Shown: positions 7,152 to 14,008, counted from the stretch's first letter. The stretch: 14,008 bases of DNA from CAYINU01 sp964364855 (GCA_964364855.1 CAYINU010000054.1:1-14008), one strand, 5' to 3'. Notes: generated by a model not told the origin, from the sequence alone. A program made the numbers and translations.

Positions 7152-8311
7152 GCGAACCGATCAGAAAAATCGCAATACTAACGGGATCAAGGGCAGATTA
7201 CGGCCTCTTGTATCACCTCATATCGGCTTGTCATCAGGATGAGCTCATCGATCTCCAACTCATTGTGACGGGGATGCATCTGAGTCCCACATGTGGATAC
7301 ACCATTTCGCAGATAAAAAAGGACGGATTTCCAATCGCCGAGACTCTTGAAATGCTGCTAGATTCCGACTCAGAAGTCGGTGTGGCCAAATCGATTGGAC
7401 TGGGCATTGTCGGATTTGCAGACGTATTTCGTAGGCTTGATCCTGACATCATCGTATTGCTGGGTGATCGGTTTGAAATATTGGCTGCTGCCACAGCGGC
7501 TTCGATGGGAAGGCGTTTTTTAGCACACATCCATGGCGGAGAGTCGACAGAAGGGGCAATTGATGAGTCCATCCGTCATTCGGTCACCAAGATGTCACAT
7601 TTTCATTTTCCGTCGACACAGGCCTACGCTGGCCGGATTGCCCGTATGGGGGAAAATCCGGCACATATATTTGTGTTTGGTGCTCCGGGACTCGATTATG
7701 TTTATCGCGCTGACAGGCTGTCTTCAGAGGCGCTTAGCCAAGATTTTGGTGTGCCCGTCAATCACAATACCGCCTTGGTCACGTTTCATCCGGCTACTCT
7801 TGATGGGGAGGGTGACGTCGGGCCATTGCTTCGCGCCATTTCCCAAACCAACCTAAATTGTATTTTTACGGGCAGCAACGCGGATATGCACGGCCGGAGC
7901 ATCAATCAGGCCATTCAGGAATTTGTGAAACAGTCAGGCGACCGGCACCGCTTTGTGATCACCCTTGGTTCGCAACGCTATCTTTCCTGTCTTTCCCACA
8001 TTGGATTGATCATAGGAAACAGTTCAAGTGGACTAATCGAAGCGCCTACTTTCGGACTGCCGGTCGTCAATATTGGGGATCGCCAACGCGGGAGGATACG
8101 GGGGGAGAATGTAATCGATGCTGAGCTTTCGGAGGCAAGCATCTTAGACGCAATCCAAACCGCCCGTGATCCTGAATTTAGGCAAAAAGCGGCGGCGGCG
8201 TCAAATCCGTATAATCCGTTAAACCTTACCGACATTTCTTGGCGGATAAAGGAAGTCTTAAAAGCGCTCCCATTAAGTGTGGAGGTCCTCAAAAAGCGAT
8301 TTTTTGATTAG
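7148..8311 (+). CDS. legG: LegG, hydrolysing NDP-sugar 2-epimerase (NeuC family)
   Basis: A 387-residue member of the UDP-GlcNAc 2-epimerase family of the hydrolysing NeuC type. It cleaves off the nucleotide and inverts C2, giving the free mannose-configured diamino sugar used by LegI. Landmarks are ILTGSRADYG (about 9-18), LLGDRFEILAA (about 103-113), HIHGGESTEGAIDESIRHSVTKMSH (about 126-150), where the NeuC type is easily recognised, and GNSSSGLIEAPTFGLPVVNIGDRQRGR near residues 296-322. The GTG start overlaps the legI stop (GTGA) and follows GGGGA at 7137-7141, six bases upstream. In the pathway it should accept the GDP-sugar; nucleotide preference cannot be read from the sequence. A 181-bp gap follows, the only sizeable one in the operon. 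Confidence 0.93.
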   Translation: MSEPIRKIAILTGSRADYGLLYHLISACHQDELIDLQLIVTGMHLSPTCGYTISQIKKDGFPIAETLEMLLDSDSEVGVAKSIGLGIVGFADVFRRLDPDIIVLLGDRFEILAAATAASMGRRFLAHIHGGESTEGAIDESIRHSVTKMSHFHFPSTQAYAGRIARMGENPAHIFVFGAPGLDYVYRADRLSSEALSQDFGVPVNHNTALVTFHPATLDGEGDVGPLLRAISQTNLNCIFTGSNADMHGRSINQAIQEFVKQSGDRHRFVITLGSQRYLSCLSHIGLIIGNSSSGLIEAPTFGLPVVNIGDRQRGRIRGENVIDAELSEASILDAIQTARDPEFRQKAAAASNPYNPLNLTDISWRIKEVLKALPLSVEVLKKRFFD

Positions 8312-8492
8312 ATTGTATGAGGATTGTTTAGTGGGCACGCTACACGAGCAGCGAAAAGTCCTAAACTGTCAGGCGGTCGAGTTGTATGTCAAAACGTACG
8401 ATGGTACTATTTCCTCCATTAGGTACAACTTCAAATAAAAAAATGATTGCAAATGGGGGTTTCCCCGACGATGAAACTACAATGATTGCTAG
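8312..8492. other. 181-bp intergenic region between legG and hisF-like gene
   Basis: This is the only real gap in the plus-strand operon. I see no convincing gene, no strong promoter and no clear terminator. It contains an inverted pair AGTTGTA (8380-8386) and TACAACT (8424-8430), a short GGGG-TTT-CCCC hairpin candidate around 8455-8466, a 9-base direct repeat AATGATTGC at 8442-8450 and 8481-8489, and a -10-like TACAAT at 8478-8483 with no good -35 at normal spacing. It may be an insertion scar where the amidination genes joined, or a leader for them. Confidence 0.5.
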
Positions 8493-9257
8493 ATGAAAAA
8501 TATACGGGTCATCCCAAGGCTTGATATAAAAAATAATACCGTCGTAAAAGGCATTCATCTTGAGGGGTTGCGTGTGGTTGGTGATCCGCAGGTGCTTGCA
8601 AAAAAATATTATGACGATGGTGCGGACGAAATCTTGTACATGGATGTCGTTGCGAGTTTATACGAGCGGAACAACCTGGGTCCGATTATTGAGCAGACGG
8701 CCCGAAATGTGTTTATTCCATTAACAGTAGGTGGCGGTATCCGAACGGTGGACGACATTACCCAAGTGCTCAGAATGGGTGCCGACAAGGTCGCCATTAA
8801 TACCGCAGCGGTCAAAAATCCTGATTTTATTAGCGAGGCCGCGAATCGGTTTGGATCCCAATGTATTGTGGGGTCGATCGAATCCCAATACAAAGGCTCC
8901 GGAAAGTGGGAAGTTTATACCGATACTGGTCGAGAGGCCTCTGGAAAAGATGCGATTATATGGGGGAAAGAAATGGAGCGGTTGGGAGCTGGGGAGCTGC
9001 TCATCACCTCCATCACGGCCGAAGGCGTTCAAAAAGGGTTTGAGTTGGATCTGGTCTTGGCACTTGCTCCCCATGTAAAAATCCCTGTCATTGCCTGTGG
9101 AGGGGCGGGTCTGCATGGTCATGTGATTGATGTGGTTGTCCGTGCTCACGCAGATGCGGTGGCGTGTGCATCTATTTTTCATTACGAGAAAAGCAGCATT
9201 TCGGAGCTGAAAGCCAGCATGGCTGAGGCTGGGATACCGGTACGAAGGACTCGCTGA
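8493..9257 (+). CDS. hisF: HisF-like subunit (HisF2) of the glycan amidination module
   Basis: A 254-residue TIM-barrel protein homologous to the imidazole glycerol phosphate synthase cyclase subunit, with normal length. The typical openings RVIPRLDIKNNTVVKG (5-20) and TVGGGIRTVDD (78-88) are present. It aligns without gaps to canonical HisF over the first 130 residues. Asp11 is kept, but the second catalytic acid position is Glu130 (VGSIES) instead of Asp, and the usual SIDxDG motif is SITAEG at 173-178. These changes argue against a housekeeping histidine role. Such HisF2 proteins pass ammonia from HisH to a WbpG/PseA-type amidotransferase in glycan clusters such as P. aeruginosa O5. The start is forced: an in-frame TAG directly precedes the ATG. 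No Shine-Dalgarno is evident. One-base overlap with hisH. Confidence 0.92.
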   Translation: MKNIRVIPRLDIKNNTVVKGIHLEGLRVVGDPQVLAKKYYDDGADEILYMDVVASLYERNNLGPIIEQTARNVFIPLTVGGGIRTVDDITQVLRMGADKVAINTAAVKNPDFISEAANRFGSQCIVGSIESQYKGSGKWEVYTDTGREASGKDAIIWGKEMERLGAGELLITSITAEGVQKGFELDLVLALAPHVKIPVIACGGAGLHGHVIDVVVRAHADAVACASIFHYEKSSISELKASMAEAGIPVRRTR

Positions 9258-9898
9258 TGAAAAAAGTCGCGATAATAGACTATGGATTATGTAACATAAA
9301 AAGTATTACCAATGCCCTTGAATTCCTTTCAATCCCTTACGAACTTACCGATTCTCCGCGGACTTTTCTGGCCCAGGATTTGGCCATTTTGCCTGGTGTT
9401 GGTGCATTTTCGGATGGGATGAAGGGGTTGAGAGACAAAGACTTTGTGGGTGCTATCGCCGAATTTGTAGAAAGCGGAAAGCCATTGCTGGGTATTTGCT
9501 TGGGCATGCAAATGCTTATGAGTGTGAGCTACGAATTTGGCGAGCACGAAGGCCTGAATCTGGTAGCGGGGGAAGTCCTACGGTTTTCTGAAAAGCGAGA
9601 TGTTGGTAATGATGCCATTAAGGTTCCACATATTGGTTGGAATGGGTTAAAAAAGGCCTCTCTTTCGTGGGATAAAACGCCTTTAGGCGGTATATCCGAA
9701 GCCGACTCGATGTATTTTGTGCATAGCTTCTATGTGTCTCCCGCTGGCCCGTCGGCTGTTCTGGCTGAAACCGACTATGAGGGAACTCGTTTTTGCTCGG
9801 TCTTGAAATCCCGCAATTTGTACGGATGCCAATTTCATCCGGAAAAAAGTGGGGAGCGAGGGCTCATGATCCTGCGTAATTTTTACAATTTTGGGTAA
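9257..9898 (+). CDS. hisH: HisH-like glutamine amidotransferase (HisH2)
   Basis: A 213-residue class I glutamine amidotransferase. The nucleophile is Cys81 in GICLGMQ, and His194 and Glu196 in QFHPEKSG complete the triad. The oxyanion region LPGVGAF (45-51) and PHIGWN (124-129) match HisH. It hydrolyses glutamine and sends ammonia through the HisF partner encoded one base upstream. With the WbpG-like gene directly after it, the ammonia most likely ends in an acetamidino group on a sugar rather than in histidine synthesis. The start is supported by AAGGA at 9245-9249, seven bases before the ATG, which overlaps the hisF stop (TGATG). The stop lies just before the strong ribosome-binding site of the next gene. 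Confidence 0.93.
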   Translation: MKKVAIIDYGLCNIKSITNALEFLSIPYELTDSPRTFLAQDLAILPGVGAFSDGMKGLRDKDFVGAIAEFVESGKPLLGICLGMQMLMSVSYEFGEHEGLNLVAGEVLRFSEKRDVGNDAIKVPHIGWNGLKKASLSWDKTPLGGISEADSMYFVHSFYVSPAGPSAVLAETDYEGTRFCSVLKSRNLYGCQFHPEKSGERGLMILRNFYNFG

Positions 9899-9902
9899 GG
9901 AG
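9897..9902 (+). promoter_or_regulatory. Ribosome-binding site fixing the start of the WbpG-like gene
   Basis: AAGGAG lies six bases before the ATG at 9909. It overlaps the last bases of hisH (stop TAA at 9896-9898). It indicates that translation starts at ATG 9909 and not at the in-frame TTG at 9891, which would put the site inside the coding region. Confidence 0.75.
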
Positions 9903-9908
9903 TTACGG

Positions 9909-11174
9909 ATGTCTGCTGAAACTAACACGAAAGAGGACCCTGCGGTTTATTTCGGTCTCCCACGTGAGGTGGGATTTTGTAAAGTGTGCTGTATGACCAA
10001 CCAAAGGCCAAATTCTGCTAACGAATACGCTCATCGGCCGGGATCCAAAAAGCAGACGCTGGCCTTTTCAAAGGACGGTATTTGTGTCGCCTGCTTGAAC
10101 AAAGAGCGGCAACACCAGGATGTGAATTGGAACCAAAGAGAACAAGAACTCATAGAGCTATGCAACCGTTACAGACGTGAGGACGGCGCCTATGATTGTA
10201 TTGTGCCAGGGAGTGGTGGAAAAGATAGTATCTATGCGTCATGGCTTTTGAAATACAAGTACGGGATGCATCCGCTTACAGTAACCTGGGCCCCACACCT
10301 GTATACCGACATCGGATGGAGAAATTTTCAGAGTTGGGTCCATGTCGGGGGATTTGATAATTATTTATTTACCCCAAATGGCAAAACCCATCGGTTGCTA
10401 ACAAGACTCGCGTTTCTGAATCTCTTGCATCCTTTCCAGCCATTTATCATGGGGCAGAAAACCTTTGTGCTGAAAATGTGCGCTAAATTTGATATCCGTC
10501 TTGGATTTTATGGTGAAATGCCGGGAGAATACGGGACTACGGATTCGAAAGACCCCAATGAAAAATCCTTTAATGCCACCTCCGGGGAAGGTTTTAGGCC
10601 AGGCGTTAAACCGATGAGGGAGCTCTATTTCGGGGGTGTGACGGGCGAGGAACTACTCGACCGCTATCAAGTTGATCCGAATGACCTCCATTGTTATCTT
10701 CCGATCAACCCGGGAATCGTCGAGAAAAAGAAAATCGACATTCATTACCTGGGGTACTATGTGAAATGGGATCCTCAAGAATGCTATTACTTTTCTGTAG
10801 ACAAGACCGGATTTCAGGCGAATCCTGTGAGGACCGAGGGAACCTATTCCAAATACAACAGTCTGGATGATAAGACCGACGGTTTTTTTTACTACACGTC
10901 TTTCGTAAAGTTCGGTATGGGGCGGGCTATGCAGGATGCTGCTCAGGAAGTCCGAAACAAAAAAATTACTACAGACGAGGCAAAATCCCTCATCAAAAAA
11001 TTTGATGGCGAATTCCCTAAAAGATATTACTCGGAATTTTTGGAGTATATTGGTGTGACAGACGAGGAATTCCATGCCACCTGTGATAAGTTTCGATCTC
11101 CTCACCTATGGACGAAAGTGGGCACGGAGTGGAGGTTGAGGCATACCGTCAATAAGGATGGAGTTGACGACTAG
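9909..11174 (+). CDS. wbpG: WbpG/PseA-type N-acetyl sugar amidotransferase
   Basis: A 421-residue PP-loop ATP pyrophosphatase of the N-acetyl sugar amidotransferase family. The ATP-binding motif SGGKDS is at residues 102-107 in CIVPGSGGKDSIYASWLL. Upstream are two Cys pairs, C24-x2-C27 and C59-x2-C62, likely to bind a metal. Downstream segments such as GFYGEMPGEYG and HYLGYYVKWDPQE are usual for the family. WbpG and PseA activate a sugar N-acetyl group with ATP and convert it to acetamidino with ammonia from HisH/HisF, whose genes sit immediately upstream. Here the substrate is presumably the legionaminic acid or its precursor, at N5 or N7; this is inferred. An in-frame TTG at 9891 would add six residues but ATG 9909 has the ribosome-binding site. 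The next gene starts four bases after the stop. Confidence 0.93.
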   Translation: MSAETNTKEDPAVYFGLPREVGFCKVCCMTNQRPNSANEYAHRPGSKKQTLAFSKDGICVACLNKERQHQDVNWNQREQELIELCNRYRREDGAYDCIVPGSGGKDSIYASWLLKYKYGMHPLTVTWAPHLYTDIGWRNFQSWVHVGGFDNYLFTPNGKTHRLLTRLAFLNLLHPFQPFIMGQKTFVLKMCAKFDIRLGFYGEMPGEYGTTDSKDPNEKSFNATSGEGFRPGVKPMRELYFGGVTGEELLDRYQVDPNDLHCYLPINPGIVEKKKIDIHYLGYYVKWDPQECYYFSVDKTGFQANPVRTEGTYSKYNSLDDKTDGFFYYTSFVKFGMGRAMQDAAQEVRNKKITTDEAKSLIKKFDGEFPKRYYSEFLEYIGVTDEEFHATCDKFRSPHLWTKVGTEWRLRHTVNKDGVDD

Positions 11175-11177
11175 CCA

Positions 11178-12146
11178 TTGAAAGTCCTTTTTTTTGGCCT
11201 GGGCTCGATCGGAAATCGGCATGCCCGCCTGTTGAAGGCCCAATTTCAACACTCCCTACTGGCGTTTCGAAGCAATGAAGGTAGAGGCAAGAACCCTTTG
11301 GGTCTTCGTGAGTTGTACACCTGGGACGATGTTGCTTCCGAATGCCCTGACGTGGCGTTTGTTACAAATCCTACCCATTTGCATCTGGAAACAATCGGCC
11401 AGGCGTTAGATATTGGCATACGGTCTTTTTTTATCGAAAAGCCCATCGATATTTCGGATCAAATGTTTGAAAAAGTTCTGGAAAGGATTCGCACTAAGGG
11501 GGCGGTGACGTATGTTGCCTATGTCATGCGGTTTCACCCGATTGTGCGTTTTTTAAAAGACTGGATTCGAGACAAAGACGTCCATCACGTCCGATGTGTC
11601 AATTCATCCTATCTACCCGACTGGCGGCCTGGGCAGGATTTTAGCAGATCGTATTCCAGGTTCTCAGATCAGGGAGGCGGGGTGATTTTGGATGCATCCC
11701 ACGAATTTGACATGTTGACCTATTTGTTTGGACCTATCCGCAAGATCACAGGGGAATTTGGACGGATTGCCGATATTACGTACGATGCGGAGGACTATGC
11801 GGAAGCCATGGTGTTGTGCGGAAAAACAACAGCCTCTGTCTATTTGTCGTATTTTGGCAAGCCGGCCCAACGCGTCATCAGCATCGAGACCAGCACCGGA
11901 CGCCTGGAAGCGGATCTTCTGGGAGGGGGGGTGGTGTTTTGTGGGGAGCCTTACCGGACATTCGAGATCAATCGGGACCAATGGTACCTGGATCAGTTGG
12001 CCTATTTTTTTGACAATATCGGAAACCCTGGGATGATGAACCGCTTGGAAGAAGCCAGTCAACTATTTAAGATGCTCGTGCAGTTTAGATCCACTACCTC
12101 GCATGCAGGGGTACGAGGTTCGCGGAAATCCGCTCCAAACACCTAA
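11178..12146 (+). CDS. Gfo/Idh/MocA-family oxidoreductase (PtmF-like candidate)
   Basis: A 322-residue NAD(P)-dependent oxidoreductase. The Rossmann motif GLGSIGNRHARLL is at residues 7-19, the family Glu-Lys-Pro in FFIEKPID at 84-91, and the likely catalytic His175 in LDASHEFD at 171-178. Substrates in this family are sugars, inositols or sugar nucleotides. Oxidoreductases of this type occur in Campylobacter legionaminic clusters (PtmF), proposed to help supply glucosamine; equivalence here is only by context. The start is TTG: the upstream gene's TAG is in the same frame two codons earlier, and the N-terminus MKVLFFGLGSIG begins exactly where the family does. A GGAG lies at 11160-11163, rather far (14 bases). 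The last 17 residues (306-322), polar and low in family character, are encoded by DNA that overlaps the convergent dehydratase gene by 53 bp. Confidence 0.87.
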   Translation: MKVLFFGLGSIGNRHARLLKAQFQHSLLAFRSNEGRGKNPLGLRELYTWDDVASECPDVAFVTNPTHLHLETIGQALDIGIRSFFIEKPIDISDQMFEKVLERIRTKGAVTYVAYVMRFHPIVRFLKDWIRDKDVHHVRCVNSSYLPDWRPGQDFSRSYSRFSDQGGGVILDASHEFDMLTYLFGPIRKITGEFGRIADITYDAEDYAEAMVLCGKTTASVYLSYFGKPAQRVISIETSTGRLEADLLGGGVVFCGEPYRTFEINRDQWYLDQLAYFFDNIGNPGMMNRLEEASQLFKMLVQFRSTTSHAGVRGSRKSAPNT

Positions 12147-13986
12147 AAATATGCGTGCGTAACTCGCCAGAGGGCTCGGTTTGGGATACTTGGACTAGCG
12201 CGTTGACCTCTGAGGAGACCAATTTCGCGTCAAATGTTTGAAGCTGAGCTACCATGATCTTTTTGTGCGGGGACGGAAGAAGGTTTTCCTGGTTATAGGA
12301 CAACTCCTCGTAGAGTTTTTCGCCAGGTCGGAGTCCCGTGAATCGTATCTCGATGTCTTCGCCTTCGATCAAGCCGGAAAGATGGATCATGTCCTTTGCC
12401 AGTTGTAAAATATTGACGGGTTCTCCCATATCCAGGATAAAAATTTCCCCTCCCACGCTTGAAGCGCCAGCCTGCATAATCAGGCTAACGGCCTCAGGGA
12501 TGGTCATGAAAAAGCGTGTGATATTCGGGTCCGTTACGGTAATGGGACCTCCTTCGAGAATTTGTTTTTGGAAGATGGGTACAACACTGCCTTCAGATCC
12601 CAAAACATTGCCAAAACGGACAGCACAGAAAATAGTGCTGCTTCCTACGGCCGCGGCTTGCAGCATGATTTCACAAATGCGCTTGGATGCACCCATGCAG
12701 TTAGCGGGGTTGACGGCCTTGTCAGTTGAGATAAGCACAAAGCGTTTGACACGGTCGCGGCATAGTTCCAGCATTACACGGGTGCCCAAGATGTTGTTCT
12801 GGATGGCTTCCGAGGGGTTCTCCTCCATGAGGGGAACATGCTTGTAGGCAGCGGCGTGAAACACGATTGATGGGGAATGCACATTAAATATGGCCTCCAT
12901 TCGAGCTCGATTCCCAATGTTCGCAACTAAGGGGATAATACGAGTCTGGCTTTTGTTGTGTTGTCTGAAATAGGCATCGACGTGAAACAAGCTACTTTCA
13001 GCTTGGTCGACTACCAATAGATGGCTGGGCGAAAAACGTAATATTTGTCGGCATAATTCGGCTCCGATAGAGCCTCCCCCACCCGTCACCATGACGACAC
13101 TGTTTCGCAAATACTCGGATACCTCAGACAAGTTGGTCCTGATAGCGGCTCTTCCAAGCAAGTCTTCGATGCGTAATTTGCGGAGCTGAGTTACTGACAC
13201 TTTTCCGTCAATGATGTCAAAAAGGCCGGGTGTGACTTTGAGTGGAATACCCAGGTTCTCGCAGCTGGTCATGATGCGCCGAACAAGCGTGCCAGAAGCT
13301 GAGGGAATGGCAAAAATTACTTCATCAATTTGATGTTGTTGGCAGAGAGGGCCAATCTGCTCTGTGGGCCCTAACACGGGAATTTGATGGATGGTCTGCC
13401 CAATTTTTCGCTTGGAATCGTCTACAAATCCGACGACCCGGTACTTTTGACTGCCGGGACGCAACATTTCTCGTGCAATCATTTCTCCACCATCACCGGC
13501 CCCGATCACCAGTACGCGCGAGACACTCTGTTTGGTGCTCAAGCGGGCATGGAAAAAGTCTCTGGATACCCGAGCGAATGTCCGGACCATGCCCATCATC
13601 ACGATGGAAATGAGCCAGTCAATGGCAATAACAGGAAAAGGAAAAGTAGGTGCGATACTCCACGCAATCCCATAGAGGACAACCGAGCCAACAGATACCG
13701 CACGGATCAGCGCAAGTAACTCCCTTATAGACGCATAGCGCCACAGGTGGTTATAGAGTCTAAAATAAGTGGACATCGCCAATCGAACCAAAATGGACAG
13801 GGGAAAAATCCACCAATAAAATCGAAATTCATGCCCAAGGGTTTGGGAGGATCCGTGAAGCAAAAAGGCCAGACAAAGCGAGGCTATGGTTGTGAAAACA
13901 TCCAGAAGGACGAGCGCAGGCGTTTGAATCCGAGAAAAAAAGTGGCTTCTAAAAAGTGAGGTAATTGATTTTTTTACGAGTTCCAT
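12094..13986 (-). CDS. WbpM/PglF/FlaA1-type membrane nucleotide-sugar 4,6-dehydratase
   Basis: A 630-residue long-form polysaccharide dehydratase. Residues 1 to about 140 hold four predicted membrane segments. A first Rossmann-like domain follows (VLVIGAGDGGEMIARE, about 158-173), then the linker RIEDLLGR (about 272-279), then an SDR domain with TGGGGSIG at 301-308. The active-site stretch STDKAVNPANCMGASKR has Asp422, Lys423, Met431 and Lys435; the Met in place of the classical Tyr is normal for this family. These enzymes convert UDP-GlcNAc to a 4-keto-6-deoxy sugar, for example toward QuiNAc, FucNAc or diacetyl-bacillosamine. It may serve another sugar of the repeat unit. ATG 13986 is preferred; TTG 13992 would add two residues and has GAGG at better spacing, and the frame stays open to the window edge. 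The 3' end overlaps the oxidoreductase by 53 bp. Confidence 0.92.
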   Translation of the reverse strand: MELVKKSITSLFRSHFFSRIQTPALVLLDVFTTIASLCLAFLLHGSSQTLGHEFRFYWWIFPLSILVRLAMSTYFRLYNHLWRYASIRELLALIRAVSVGSVVLYGIAWSIAPTFPFPVIAIDWLISIVMMGMVRTFARVSRDFFHARLSTKQSVSRVLVIGAGDGGEMIAREMLRPGSQKYRVVGFVDDSKRKIGQTIHQIPVLGPTEQIGPLCQQHQIDEVIFAIPSASGTLVRRIMTSCENLGIPLKVTPGLFDIIDGKVSVTQLRKLRIEDLLGRAAIRTNLSEVSEYLRNSVVMVTGGGGSIGAELCRQILRFSPSHLLVVDQAESSLFHVDAYFRQHNKSQTRIIPLVANIGNRARMEAIFNVHSPSIVFHAAAYKHVPLMEENPSEAIQNNILGTRVMLELCRDRVKRFVLISTDKAVNPANCMGASKRICEIMLQAAAVGSSTIFCAVRFGNVLGSEGSVVPIFQKQILEGGPITVTDPNITRFFMTIPEAVSLIMQAGASSVGGEIFILDMGEPVNILQLAKDMIHLSGLIEGEDIEIRFTGLRPGEKLYEELSYNQENLLPSPHKKIMVAQLQTFDAKLVSSEVNALVQVSQTEPSGELRTHIFRCLERISANLVPLHAR

Positions 13987-14008
13987 ACCCAAAGGTGCCT
14001 CAAGTGCT

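Noticed and set aside
6126..8311. Sialic acid (NeuB/NeuC) or pseudaminic acid synthesis
   Set aside because: LegC and a CBS-guanylyltransferase indicate the GDP-linked legionaminic route, and the synthase has the GPDHKASL form rather than the pseudaminic-type motif. Sialic acid specificity is not formally excluded.
8331..8438. Small GTG-started ORF of 35 codons in the legG-hisF gap
   Set aside because: It has no ribosome-binding site, no recognisable motif and a length expected by chance.
8361..8558. Minus-strand ORF crossing the gap and the start of hisF
   Set aside because: It runs antisense into a conserved gene and has no family features.
8721..9182. Long minus-strand ORF inside the hisF-like gene
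   Set aside because: It is a shadow of a well-conserved coding frame; its translation has no domain character.
8493..9898. hisF and hisH as part of a histidine biosynthesis operon
   Set aside because: No other his genes are nearby, key HisF residues are altered, and a WbpG-type amidotransferase follows directly.
10653..11105. 150-residue minus-strand ORF within the WbpG-like gene
   Set aside because: It lies wholly inside a clear family member on the other strand and shows no motif of its own.
12338..12847. 169-residue plus-strand ORF antisense to the dehydratase
   Set aside because: It is opposite the conserved SDR domain; its composition looks like a reverse-frame shadow.
1..14008. CRISPR arrays, tRNA or rRNA genes, insertion sequences or transposases
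   Set aside because: No repeat-spacer pattern, RNA gene or transposase-like reading frame was seen on either strand.

Overview
The window is most of a surface-glycan (O-antigen, capsule or glycoprotein-glycan) locus. Its core is a legionaminic acid-type nonulosonic acid pathway. The organism cannot be named from the sequence. A Wzx-type flippase, a long membrane-anchored WbpM/PglF/FlaA1-type dehydratase and a WbpG-HisH-HisF amidination module together suggest a Gram-negative bacterium. Hand-counted base composition is roughly 50-60% GC over the core and about 30-45% over the first kilobase, so the locus looks mosaic.

Left part (1-1672, + strand): the possible 3' end of an unidentified gene, then three tightly packed or overlapping genes. 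These are an acyl carrier protein, a short-chain dehydrogenase/reductase and a left-handed beta-helix acyltransferase. They could build and transfer an acyl group onto the glycan, but this is inference. The next gene (1666-3111, - strand) is an oligosaccharide flippase that runs convergent to the acyltransferase and divergent from the core operon.

Core operon (3204-12146, + strand): legC aminotransferase, ptmE-type sugar-1-phosphate guanylyltransferase with an N-terminal CBS pair, a sugar N-formyltransferase-like protein, legI (NeuB family) synthase and legG (NeuC family) hydrolysing 2-epimerase. A 181-bp gap follows, then hisF-like cyclase/synthase, hisH-like glutaminase, WbpG/PseA-type N-acetyl sugar amidotransferase and a Gfo/Idh/MocA oxidoreductase. 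Most junctions overlap or leave only 0-4 bases, which implies translational coupling. The logic is: PtmE makes the GDP-sugar, a LegB dehydratase (not in this window) makes the 4-keto sugar, LegC aminates C4, the formyltransferase probably acylates the new amine in place of LegH, LegG releases the 2-epimerised free sugar, and LegI condenses it with phosphoenolpyruvate. HisF-HisH supplies ammonia to the WbpG-type enzyme, which turns an N-acyl group into an amidine.

Right end (12094-13986, - strand): a WbpM/PglF/CapD-type nucleotide-sugar dehydratase, convergent with and overlapping the oxidoreductase gene by 53 bp. No glycosyltransferase, LegB, LegF (CMP transferase) or recognisable LegH lies in the window, so the locus must continue outside it. 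The most interesting signal is a formyltransferase in the LegH slot combined with an amidination module. This predicts a nonulosonic acid carrying both N-formyl and N-amidino groups.
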